Virus record (IMG/VR): IMGVR_UViG_3300006917_000158
Location: 1 to 23,512 of that record
Source of the DNA: a virus
DNA: 23,512 nt
Reading direction: 5' to 3' (one strand)
Position 1 is the stretch's first letter. Each line of letters opens with the position of its first letter. Made by a program: the position numbers and the translations under genes. A model generated the notes under the pieces. It made no database searches. It was not told the origin of the DNA and saw only the letters and a program-made list of their open reading frames with translations. Below are positions 15,515 to 20,555 of the stretch, piece after piece.

Positions 15515-15552
15515 TCGGGGGCGTCCTCCGTCGTTGTCGCGTTTACCCTCAT
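15511..15552 (-). CDS. 13-codon ORF bridging two genes, tentative
   Basis: An ATG at 15552 overlaps the stop of the upstream gene (ATGA) and its 13-codon frame (MRVNATTTEDAPE) ends in a TGA that overlaps the next ATG (ATGA). It could carry ribosomes across the 34-nt gap and couple the two flanking genes. It contains the ribosome-binding sequence of the next gene. It may equally be chance. Confidence 0.25.
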   Translation of the reverse strand: MRVNATTTEDAPE

Positions 15553-15833
15553 GCCGCAAGCGTCTCGGCGTGTGGCGCTTCTTCCTTCAGGCAGTCGGGG
15601 TCGATGCGGCGCACGCGGCGGCGCTCGATCCAGCCGGCGTGGTCGATCTCGATCTCGGTGCCATCGGCCCGCACGGTTCGCCCGCACACGTCGCAGCCAA
15701 GCGTTCGCATCGCAGCCGGCGCGGCATCCGCCGTCACCGTCCCGATGTACCCCAGGCGCCGCGTCGAGCCGCAGCACGGCGTCGGCGACACCACGATCAC
15801 CATGTCGCCCTTCACGATCGGCTTTTCACTCAT
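15549..15833 (-). CDS. Small phage protein with a four-cysteine zinc site
   Basis: The protein is 94 aa. KGDMVIVVSPTP near residue 8 followed by a CC pair (20-21), then LGYIGTV, looks like a small beta barrel. CDVC (47-50) supplies the other two ligands, so a zinc ribbon inserted in a barrel is likely. The C-terminal strand WIERRRVRRIDPDCL ends the barrel. Comparable proteins are common in early phage operons and have no known function. The ATG lies inside the end of the previous gene (8-nt overlap). Confidence 0.6.
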   Translation of the reverse strand: MSEKPIVKGDMVIVVSPTPCCGSTRRLGYIGTVTADAAPAAMRTLGCDVCGRTVRADGTEIEIDHAGWIERRRVRRIDPDCLKEEAPHAETLAA

Positions 15834-16029
15834 CGTCCTCCCCCGGTTCGCGATCCACATCGTCGTCCGTCGCTGGCGCGCTTACGACCTCGGCAGCACG
15901 ATACGGCAGGCGGCCGATCGTGCGCGGCTCGCAGTCGAGATACCGGCGGCTCATCTCGTCCACCACGAGCACGAGGTATTCCTGCATCGGCCGGAACGTG
16001 TCCGGGTTGACCCACCTATCCCGCCACAC
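15826..16029 (-). CDS. Small phage protein of unknown function
   Basis: The protein is 67 aa from a GTG that overlaps the helicase end by 14 nt and has GAGGGG upstream. Residues 1-45 look folded (FRPMQEYLVLVVDEMSRRYL); the last 15 are acidic (DDDVDREPGEDDE). An internal ATG at residue 15 (MQEYLVLV) is an alternative start. No family is recognised. Confidence 0.5.
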   Translation of the reverse strand: MWRDRWVNPDTFRPMQEYLVLVVDEMSRRYLDCEPRTIGRLPYRAAEVVSAPATDDDVDREPGEDDE

Positions 16030-16984
16030 GGCTCAGACCCCTCCACGGTTCGGCGTAGCGGCCGGTCGCGATGTCGTACTCGAGCTTCGCCGCACCCTGG
16101 CGCCCGACGTGCTTGAAGCGCACCTTCTGCACGTACACCGTGACCTCGCGCGGCGGCGGGTCGCCGAATTCGCGGTAGACGGTGATGCAGTTGTCGGCCT
16201 TGTTCCACCAGTGCATCGACCCCGCGATCATGTCCGGGCGCGGGATCGGCAGTTGCCCATTTTCGCGCGCCTGCTTGGCCGGGTGCGCGACGATCCAGAC
16301 GTGAACCTTGTTCTCCCGCGCCCACGAGCGCACCTTCGAGAGCGTGGCCGACACGTACTCCGTCTCGCTGTACTGGCGCGGCCGGAAGTGCTCCAGCTCG
16401 TTCCACGGGTCGATCACGAGGCCCTTCTTGGCCTCTGCGTCGCGCCATTCGCCGGTCATTCGCCAGTGCGCCTCGGCCCCGTCCAGCACCTCCTCGATGG
16501 CGAAGGTGTCCTTTTCGGCGCTGAAGGTCGGCCCCATGATCGCGAAGCGCCCGGTGAGTTCGCCGATCGCCTCTTCCACCTCCTCGATCGTCATGCGCTC
16601 GGTCGGCCCCTCGCGGAAGGGCTTTCGCATGTGCTTTTCGAGGAGCTTGGCGAAGTGCTGCTCGTCGGGCTTGTTCTCGGCCGAGAAGAGGCAGAACCGC
16701 CAGCCCTGCACCGAGAGGTTCATCAGCATCGCGTCCAGCCACTCGGACTTCCCGCTCGAAGGCCAGCCGGTGACGACGGTGAACTGTCCCGGCACGACGG
16801 TGTAGAGCGCATCGACCGAGGGCCACCCGGGCTTGTCGCCCGGCGGGTTGCCGCGCTCGTAGAGGGCGAGGATGCGCTCGCGCAGCAGATCCGGCCCGCG
16901 CGCGGCCACCTGCGACTTTTGCGTGAGGTCGAAGAAGCGGCTCACCTCGGCCACATCATCCTGGCTCGGGCGATCGGCGCTCAA
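16016..16984 (-). CDS. Replicative DNA helicase, DnaB / Twinkle type
   Basis: From a TTG that overlaps the upstream stop (TTGA) and follows GGAAGG by 8 nt, the protein is 322 aa, about the size of the RecA-like C-terminal half of DnaB. Walker A is near 73-81 (GWPSSGKSE), Walker B near 188-192 (GLVID, then PWNELEH), and a motif with GSMHWWNKADNCITVYR lies near 255-271, as in DnaB-family helicases. FSAENKPDEQHF near 100 matches the catalytic Glu region. The usual N-terminal primase or DnaB N-domain is absent, so loading probably depends on the adjacent initiator. The longer open frame upstream would run through the initiator gene and is rejected. Confidence 0.88.
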   Translation of the reverse strand: MSADRPSQDDVAEVSRFFDLTQKSQVAARGPDLLRERILALYERGNPPGDKPGWPSVDALYTVVPGQFTVVTGWPSSGKSEWLDAMLMNLSVQGWRFCLFSAENKPDEQHFAKLLEKHMRKPFREGPTERMTIEEVEEAIGELTGRFAIMGPTFSAEKDTFAIEEVLDGAEAHWRMTGEWRDAEAKKGLVIDPWNELEHFRPRQYSETEYVSATLSKVRSWARENKVHVWIVAHPAKQARENGQLPIPRPDMIAGSMHWWNKADNCITVYREFGDPPPREVTVYVQKVRFKHVGRQGAAKLEYDIATGRYAEPWRGLSRVAG

Positions 16985-17694
16985 ATCGGGAGCCTTCCGG
17001 GTTGGAGCACGGCCGCGCTTCCGGCCGCCGGCCCGCCGCGGCGTTCCTTCCTGACCCAATTCCTCCACGCCGCCAGCCAGTCAGCCTTCTTACCCTCCGG
17101 CCGGTTGCGGTTCGCGGCCCAATGATCGACGAAGAGCCTCCACGCCGCATCGGGGTTAAGGTCCGGGCGCTCGGACACGCAGAACGCGCGCCACTCGTCG
17201 GGAAGTTCCGTCACGTCCAGCGCGTGACCAACCCCCCTTCCCCCTGCACCCCCAACCCCCGGCGCCCCCCCTGTATCTCTTTCCAGGGGGGATGTAGTTC
17301 TTTTATTCTTCTCTCTCTCTTCTCTAGTCACGCTTTCGTCACGTTCATCGCGTGACCGTTCCTTCCGCTTCCGCTCCGCTGCAAGTTCCCGTTTCTTGGC
17401 GCTTTTTCCGTTGTGCCGGTCGAACTTGGGGAAGGAAAGTGCCCCATCTTCACCCCTCAACCAGCCAACTTTTTTCAACGCCGACGCGACACCAGCGTGA
17501 CGCGAAATGCGATCTACGTGTGACATCGTCACGTTCAGAGCGTGACCATTGAGTGACTGCTGATCGGCCCAAATCCACACCCTGATGAGGTGCCCGACCA
17601 CCTGCTCCGGCTCCAGCCCGAGGTCCGCGGCCATCTGCGAAATCTCGGGCTTGTCTGGCGTCGTGTGCGCCAGCTTGATCCAGTCACCCGCCAT
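16981..17694 (-). CDS. Phage replication initiator / helicase loader-like protein
   Basis: The protein is 237 aa. Residues 1-95 form a winged-helix-like region (MAGDWIKLAHTTPDKPEISQ, VVGHLIRVWIWADQQSLNGH, RISRHAGVASALKKVGWLRG). Residues 97-150 are a charged, then Gly-rich linker. The end (about 160-225) has LPDEWRAFCVSERPDLNPDA and KKADWLAAWRNWVRKE, the pattern of DnaT-like and phage replication proteins. It precedes the helicase gene with a 4-nt overlap, like lambda O/P or DUF1376-type initiators. Three palindromic 21-bp repeats lie within it, so it probably binds its own gene as the origin. Codons in the linker follow a purine tract. Confidence 0.7.
   Translation of the reverse strand: MAGDWIKLAHTTPDKPEISQMAADLGLEPEQVVGHLIRVWIWADQQSLNGHALNVTMSHVDRISRHAGVASALKKVGWLRGEDGALSFPKFDRHNGKSAKKRELAAERKRKERSRDERDESVTREEREKNKRTTSPLERDTGGAPGVGGAGGRGVGHALDVTELPDEWRAFCVSERPDLNPDAAWRLFVDHWAANRNRPEGKKADWLAAWRNWVRKERRGGPAAGSAAVLQPGRLPI
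17209..17547. repeat. Three 21-bp palindromic iterons and AT-rich tract: candidate replication origin
   Basis: On the minus strand three copies of a 21-base repeat begin GGTCACGC and end ACGTGACG, at 17209-17229, 17337-17357 and 17527-17547. Every pair matches at 19 of 21 bases, and each copy contains GTCACG and CGTGAC as inverted arms 7 nt apart. Extra half-sites occur at 17327-17332, 17496-17501 and near 17520. A pyrimidine/AT-rich run lies at about 17299-17326, rare in this GC-rich DNA and a possible unwinding site. Two copies encode GHALDVT and GHALNVT; the third is in another codon phase, so the conservation acts on DNA. Confidence 0.7.
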
Positions 17695-17905
17695 GCGATT
17701 TCCTCGAGCGAACGTCGCGGATCAACTGCCTCTCGGCCGCATTGCGCGCGTCGATGCACGCGACGCAACCCCCGGTGAGTGTGTACCTGGGGGACTTGTG
17801 CCCCCGCTTGCAGGGCTCTCCGGTGAAGTACCGGACAGCCCCGCTTTCGATCGCCTCCTGCCTCGAGTCCGGAAGGCGCTCTGCCGTGTGCGCGACGTTT
17901 ACCAT
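17684..17905 (-). CDS. Small zinc-knuckle protein, first gene of the replication operon
   Basis: The protein is 73 aa. Residues 27-50 (FTGEPCKRGHKSPRYTLTGG, then CVAC) give Cys32, His36, Cys47 and Cys50, a zinc-knuckle or treble-clef pattern found in many small phage proteins and in HNH/endonuclease VII relatives. The catalytic residues of a nuclease are not evident. Its start codon lies inside the operator-like repeat of the early promoter, so the transcript leader is very short and no clear ribosome-binding sequence is present; leaderless or weak initiation is possible. It overlaps the initiator gene by 11 nt. Confidence 0.6.
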   Translation of the reverse strand: MVNVAHTAERLPDSRQEAIESGAVRYFTGEPCKRGHKSPRYTLTGGCVACIDARNAAERQLIRDVRSRKSHGG

Positions 17906-17941
17906 TTACGCAGAGTAAAGGCGGAGTAAGAGGTATGTCAA
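17905..17941 (-). promoter_or_regulatory. Early leftward promoter with overlapping operator-like palindrome
   Basis: On the minus strand a perfect TTGACA (17941-17936) is followed after 16 nt by TTTACT (17919-17914, 4 of 6). The palindrome TTTAC-GCAGA-GTAAA (17905-17919) covers the -10 box and the first base of the next start codon. Further TTACTC and GTAAAC words flank it, giving two half-sites on each side. It would drive the whole 13.2-17.9 kb operon and is placed to be switched off by a dimeric repressor. Confidence 0.55.
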
Positions 17942-18227
17942 GCGGGGATTTTTGGAGGAGGGTGGGTGAATTCCCGCGGCCCGCGCGATCGGGGGTGGCC
18001 GGGTGGGGTACGACCCGCGCGCCTGGCATGCGCTGAGCGCGCCAGCGCCACGCGGCGCGGCCGGAGGCTACCTAGCACTACCCGGCGCGCTGCGTGCAGC
18101 CTGCGCGATCCTGAGCGGTTCTGGAGGGGGTCGATTCCGGCCCGGCGAGGCCGTCCGGGACCGTCTACAGGATAGGGAATCCGGTGATCGTTCCCTATGG
18201 CGATGCGTCGCGCCGCAGGGGAAAGCG
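17942..18227. other. Non-coding, very GC-rich stretch with hairpins
   Basis: No convincing gene is seen. Arg-rich open frames on both strands have no protein character. Several imperfect hairpins are present, for instance CTGGC/GCCAG around 18021-18043. A perfect inverted repeat lies at 18172-18198. The piece GGGTCGATTCCGG near 18127 resembles a tRNA T-arm, but no cloverleaf can be drawn. Confidence 0.4.
18172..18198. repeat. Perfect 8-bp inverted repeat, operator-like
   Basis: ATAGGGAA at 18172-18179 and TTCCCTAT at 18191-18198 are separated by 11 nt. It lies 30 nt past the stop of the minus-strand gene at 18228. Arm spacing (11 nt) is the same as in the repeat at 18766-18790. No T run follows on either strand, so a protein-binding site is more likely than a terminator. 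Confidence 0.5.
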
Positions 18228-18716
18228 TCACGAAACCGGGTCAGGCTCCCGGCTGGACGAGGCCGGTTCGGCGTCGACCGTGATCGGGGCGCGGGGCATG
18301 CGAGCGCCGAGCGCCTGCGCCAGCTTGGCGAGCGTGGACTCGTGCTCGGCCTCGGCCGGATCGCGCCGATCCCGGCCGCCATGGATCAGGTCGAGCACCT
18401 TTAGCGCGGCACCGACCCGGACCGCTGCAGGTGCCTTAACCTGCCCCTCTATCACCCTCTCCACCAGATTCAGCGCCCCGACCCCGACATGCTCCAGCCG
18501 GCTAACTGTCGGATTTTCAACACCTGTCGATTTTTCGACACTTCCAACGGTCAACGGTCCTGCCAACGTGCGCGAACGGTCCTCCTCCGACTCGACCGTT
18601 GCGACCGTTGGCACCGATACCGTTTGAGGCTGCGAGGCGAGGCGCGCGCGACGCTCGGCAGCCTTCGCAATCCGGGCCGCAGTCGCCCGGCGAGCCCCTT
18701 CCGCAGTCCCCGCCAT
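18228..18716 (-). CDS. Unknown phage protein whose gene carries clustered DNA repeats
   Basis: The protein is 162 aa with a strong AGGAGG ribosome-binding sequence. Residues 1-30 are Ala/Arg-rich (RRATAARIAKAAERRARLAS) and probably helical and nucleic-acid binding. Residues 30-75 are Thr/Val/Ser-rich and coincide with the DNA repeats at 18507-18609. Residues 78-115 (NLVERVIEGQVKAPAAVRVG, then AALKVLDLIHGG) form a helical domain somewhat like those of small terminases. A small terminase is otherwise missing from the window, so this is a weak candidate, and a pac site inside that gene is known in P22. A regulator is the other option. Confidence 0.5.
   Translation of the reverse strand: MAGTAEGARRATAARIAKAAERRARLASQPQTVSVPTVATVESEEDRSRTLAGPLTVGSVEKSTGVENPTVSRLEHVGVGALNLVERVIEGQVKAPAAVRVGAALKVLDLIHGGRDRRDPAEAEHESTLAKLAQALGARMPRAPITVDAEPASSSREPDPVS
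18507..18609. repeat. Heptamer cluster AACGGTC (five copies) with two 16-bp palindromes
   Basis: AACGGTC occurs at 18546-18552, directly again at 18553-18559, and at 18575-18581; the inverse GACCGTT occurs at 18594-18600 and 18603-18609. Beside them TGTCGATTTTTCGACA (18525-18540, a perfect 6-bp palindrome) and TGTCGGATTTTCAACA (18507-18522) match at 13 of 16 bases. The first three heptamers fall in three different codon phases of the gene that contains them, so they are not a by-product of a protein repeat. Confidence 0.7.
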
Positions 18717-18751
18717 AGCCCCCTCCTATCGCCCGCCAGGTTCCCGATTGC

Positions 18752-18779
18752 GAAATATCATCGCCTAGTCAATCGTCAA
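18752..18779 (-). promoter_or_regulatory. Candidate leftward promoter for gene 18228-18716
   Basis: On the minus strand TTGACG (18779-18774) is followed after 16 nt by TATTTC (18757-18752, 3 of 6). It sits in the only AT-richer stretch of the divergent gap and overlaps the inverted repeat at 18766-18790. The -10 box is weak. Confidence 0.35.
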
Positions 18780-18790
18780 TGTCTTGACTA
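18766..18790. promoter_or_regulatory. Inverted repeat between divergent promoters (operator candidate)
   Basis: TAGTCAA at 18766-18772 and TTGACTA at 18784-18790 are perfect inverse copies 11 nt apart. The right arm contains the -35 box of the rightward promoter and the centre contains that of the leftward one (GTCAAT occurs twice). A dimeric repressor bound here would block both directions, as in phage immunity regions. Confidence 0.5.
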
Positions 18791-18812
18791 CGCCTGCTCG
18801 AAGCCCGATAGT
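18784..18812 (+). promoter_or_regulatory. Early rightward promoter
   Basis: TTGACT (18784-18789, 5 of 6) and GATAGT (18807-18812, 4 of 6) are 17 nt apart. The first rightward gene starts at 18856, leaving a leader of about 37 nt with a GGAGGA sequence. It is the only evident promoter for the small-gene operon to the right. Confidence 0.5.
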
Positions 18813-18855
18813 AGCAGCACGGCACTACCAGCCGTCAACCGATGGAGGACTAGCC

Positions 18856-19023
18856 ATGAAGCTGCAAGACGCCCCGGCCGCGCTGATTCTGCGCGACATC
18901 AAGAAGTTTCAGGACGCGCAGAAGCGATACAGCGCCACCTCGCCCATTCACGCCGACATCGGCAAGCAGCTTGCGCCCCTCTTCGCCGAGATGGCGCGCC
19001 GCCAGCGCGAAGGGATGCTGTAA
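18856..19023 (+). CDS. Small early phage protein of unknown function
   Basis: The protein is 55 aa, almost entirely helical and charged (LRDIKKFQDAQKRYSATSPI, ADIGKQLAPLFAEMARRQRE). It is the first gene of the rightward operon, with GGAGGA 6 nt upstream of the ATG. Its stop overlaps the next start (TAATG). No family is recognised; a small nucleic-acid or protein-binding factor is plausible. Confidence 0.55.
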   Translation: MKLQDAPAALILRDIKKFQDAQKRYSATSPIHADIGKQLAPLFAEMARRQREGML

Positions 19024-19328
19024 TGAGCGCCGCACACAAACCCGCTACTGCGCTGCCGCTGATCGGTGACGAGTACATGATCGACCAATACGGCTACATC
19101 TACCGGATGGAGCCTGACCAGCAAGGCGCGCATAGCGTCGTGGTCGCCAGCGTCAGCGTGCCGCCCGGCAGGAACAACGGAAGCGCAAAAGAGGCTTCCA
19201 AGATCATCGCCAAGGCTAACGCCTATCCCAAGCTCGTCGAGGCGCTGCGCGATGCCGTGAAGTTCTGCCCGGTTCCCACGCAGGACAAGATGTTGTCCCT
19301 CCTCCGCGAACTCGGCGAGCCCACCTAA
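19023..19328 (+). CDS. Phage protein with C-terminal AKANAYPKLVEALRD motif
   Basis: The protein is 101 aa. Residues 12-45 are beta-prone (LIGDEYMIDQYGYIYRMEPD). The end (KIIAKANAYPKLVEALRDAV) is a widespread phage motif in which a short helix AxANAxxxLxEAL closes small proteins of unknown function. The TAA stop at 19326-19328 lies within CCTAACG, the R'' box of an attC-like site, as is usual for the last codon of an integron cassette gene. Yet no matching cassette start is found upstream of it. Confidence 0.6.
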   Translation: MSAAHKPATALPLIGDEYMIDQYGYIYRMEPDQQGAHSVVVASVSVPPGRNNGSAKEASKIIAKANAYPKLVEALRDAVKFCPVPTQDKMLSLLRELGEPT

Positions 19329-19414
19329 CGTAGAAGTAACCGGCAAGCCCCCGCGCGGTGCTGCCGGAGCGAGATAGCCTGCCGGGGCTTGTCCGGTTGA
19401 CTGCCATGTTAGGC
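19323..19414 (+). other. attC-like recombination site 1
   Basis: R'' ACCTAAC (19323-19329) fits RYYYAAC and R' GTTAGGC (19408-19414) fits GTTRRRY. After a 7-nt spacer comes TAACCGG, and before R' come TCCGGTTGA and another 7-nt spacer. The arms pair (AACCGG with CCGGTT, then CAAGCCCC with GGGGCTTG) and leave one unpaired T, like the extrahelical base of attC sites. The loop between arms is about 32 nt. Total length is 92 nt, within the known range for attC. Confidence 0.65.
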
Positions 19415-19435
19415 CTGCGGGCCGAGAGGAAACGC

Positions 19436-19666
19436 ATGAAGCTGGAAGACCTACACATTGGCGTGTCGCCGCTGACGGACACCGTTTACCTGGGGACCGT
19501 GAGCAAGCGCGACCGGGGAGCGTGGGCCAGCAAGGTGGACTGCACCAGCAAGTTCATCGGCGCGCTGATGGACTGGACGCCACCTGGCACCGTGCGCCTG
19601 GTGAACGACAACCACGGCAACCGCTACGAGATTGAAGTGCGCAAGTTGCCGAATGATCAGGCCTAA
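19436..19666 (+). CDS. DUF7446-like phage protein in a cassette-like unit
   Basis: The protein is 76 aa. LHIGVSPLTDTVYLGTVSK (residues 6-24) and NRYEIEVRKL near the end match a small phage family I know as DUF7446, in which (I/V)SPLT and YEI(T/E)VR are conserved. Function is unknown. The ATG lies 22 nt past the GTTAGGC core, with GAGAGGA as ribosome-binding sequence, which is typical cassette spacing. The TAA stop lies in the R'' box GCCTAAC of the next site. The unit from core to core is about 300 bp and holds this one gene in the direction expected for a cassette. Confidence 0.65.
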   Translation: MKLEDLHIGVSPLTDTVYLGTVSKRDRGAWASKVDCTSKFIGALMDWTPPGTVRLVNDNHGNRYEIEVRKLPNDQA

Positions 19667-19714
19667 CGCCTAGCTAACCGGCGCGAAGCGTCCGGGTTGA
19701 GCGCCGGGTTAGAG
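19661..19714 (+). other. attC-like recombination site 2
   Basis: R'' GCCTAAC (19661-19667) is followed by a 7-nt spacer, TAACCGG, a short loop CGCGAAGCG, TCCGGGTTGA, a 7-nt spacer and R' GTTAGAG (19708-19714, 6 of 7 to GTTRRRY). The inner arms pair as CCGGCGC with GCG-T-CCGG, again leaving an unpaired T. Length is 54 nt. Spacers, L boxes and unpaired T agree with site 1, although the loops differ. Confidence 0.7.
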
Positions 19715-19730
19715 ATTTTACGGAGACAAA

Positions 19731-19991
19731 ATGAACACGCTGATAAAGAAGGTTGTGACGCAAGTGACGTTCCGCGAAAACGTGAGCGGGGCGAGTGACG
19801 TTCGATACCTGCGGCTGCGGTACGACAGCGAAGGCGCGGGGCGGTATTTCGTGCTGACGGACGAAAGCGACTTCGACGGAAAAGGAAACGAGATTCACCT
19901 TTCCAGCCCGGAGGATTTTCGGATGCTCTATGAGGCAGCAAAAGAGATGTGGGATCAAGGGTCGATCTACTGCGAAGGCGACGACTGGTGA
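19731..19991 (+). CDS. Acidic protein of unknown function in a cassette-like unit
   Basis: The protein is 86 aa. Its first half is beta-rich (VVTQVTFRENVSGASDVRYL, GRYFVLTDESDFDG) and the second a helix (SPEDFRMLYEAAKEMWDQGS) with an acidic end. No family is recognised. Base composition is less GC-rich than the phage average. It starts 17 nt past the core GTTAGAG with GGAG as ribosome-binding sequence, and its TGA is followed directly by the inverse core ATCTCTAAC. Single small gene, short leader and matching ends are all cassette-like. Confidence 0.6.
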   Translation: MNTLIKKVVTQVTFRENVSGASDVRYLRLRYDSEGAGRYFVLTDESDFDGKGNEIHLSSPEDFRMLYEAAKEMWDQGSIYCEGDDW

Positions 19992-19992
19992 T

Positions 19993-20041
19993 CTCTAACC
20001 CCTGACGCACCGCAGAGCCCTTCGCCGGGCTCTACAGTGCG
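19993..20041 (+). other. Partial attC-like site 3 / hairpin
   Basis: R'' CTCTAAC (19993-19999) is the exact inverse of the GTTAGAG core that opens this unit. A 7-nt spacer follows, then a 15-bp stem with two mismatches: CGCAC with GTGCG outside (20006-20010, 20037-20041) and AGAGCCC with GGGCTCT inside (20014-20020, 20027-20033). No GTTRRRY box follows within 40 nt, so the site is incomplete. The inner hairpin has no T run and is not a typical terminator. Confidence 0.5.
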
Positions 20042-20088
20042 CCAGCACTCCCGGCAACCAACCGGGCAACCACGAAAGGGACTAGACC

Positions 20089-20283
20089 ATGCGCCACCGC
20101 ACCAACCCCCACGCCAAGACGGCCGCTGCGATCATGCGCGACGTCGAGGCCAACGTCCGCGCGTTCGACCGGCTGCAATCGGCGACGGATCGTATCGACC
20201 CCCGCAGCGCGCTGGAACTGCTGCGCGACTGCGCCGACCGCGCGATGCACGCCCGGAGGCTGATCGAAGGGAGGGCGCGGTGA
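20089..20283 (+). CDS. Small early phage protein of unknown function
   Basis: The protein is 64 aa, basic at its start (MRHRTNPHAKTAAAIMRDVE) and helical after (DRLQSATDRIDPRSALELLR, DCADRAMHARRLIEG). It returns to high GC after the cassette-like region. GAAAGGGA precedes the ATG. The leader (GGGACTAGACCATG) resembles that of the first operon gene (GAGGACTAGCCATG). The stop overlaps the next start (TGATG). Confidence 0.55.
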   Translation: MRHRTNPHAKTAAAIMRDVEANVRAFDRLQSATDRIDPRSALELLRDCADRAMHARRLIEGRAR

Positions 20284-20555
20284 TGACCGGCGATAAGCCC
20301 TACATCACGCGGCGGGGTTTCACCGAAGAAAACGAGTGGCGCGACGCCCTCGGCCACTACGAGCCGCTGCACTTCTTTGGCTCCGTTGGCTACTGCCACG
20401 CGACAAAAACCGAAGCAAAAACATTTTGCGAAGTTCACAACAAAGTAAACACCTCTGGCAGCACTGCCTCATGGGTGCGTGTTGGCCCCTGCCAGTATCA
20501 AGTAATCATCAAAGAATGCCCGACGTTTGAACAACATTTTTTCCGGGGCAAATAA
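20283..20555 (+). CDS. Unknown protein with a base-composition break inside the gene
   Basis: The protein is 90 aa. The first 35 residues are encoded by GC-rich DNA (MTGDKPYITRRGFTEENEWR); from about 20390 the sequence becomes AT-richer and codes for KTEAKTFCEVHNKVN and WVRVGPCQYQVIIKECPTFE. It has three Cys and many aromatic residues and no known family. The composition break suggests a join between phage backbone and acquired DNA. Start and stop overlap both neighbours (TGATG, TAATG). Confidence 0.5.
   Translation: MTGDKPYITRRGFTEENEWRDALGHYEPLHFFGSVGYCHATKTEAKTFCEVHNKVNTSGSTASWVRVGPCQYQVIIKECPTFEQHFFRGK

Noticed and set aside
15422-17125. 567-codon plus-strand open frame opposite helicase and small genes
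   Set aside because: It spans several well-supported minus-strand genes with overlapping starts and stops; antisense shadow.
18120-18170. tRNA-like T-arm GGGTCGATTCCGG, possible attP or tRNA fragment
   Set aside because: The T-loop lacks a base, no acceptor, D or anticodon arm can be paired, and no integrase is near.
17938-18231. 97-codon minus-strand open frame with a GTGA overlap after gene 18228-18716
   Set aside because: The overlap fits the style of the operon, but the product soon becomes Arg/Pro-rich with no fold-like pattern, and the region holds hairpins and the early promoter.
19323-19991. Cassette-like units as miniature transposons with terminal inverted repeats
   Set aside because: The 9-10 bp inverse ends alone would allow this, but no target duplications are seen, each unit carries a gene with a ribosome-binding sequence, and the folded sites between units match attC architecture better.
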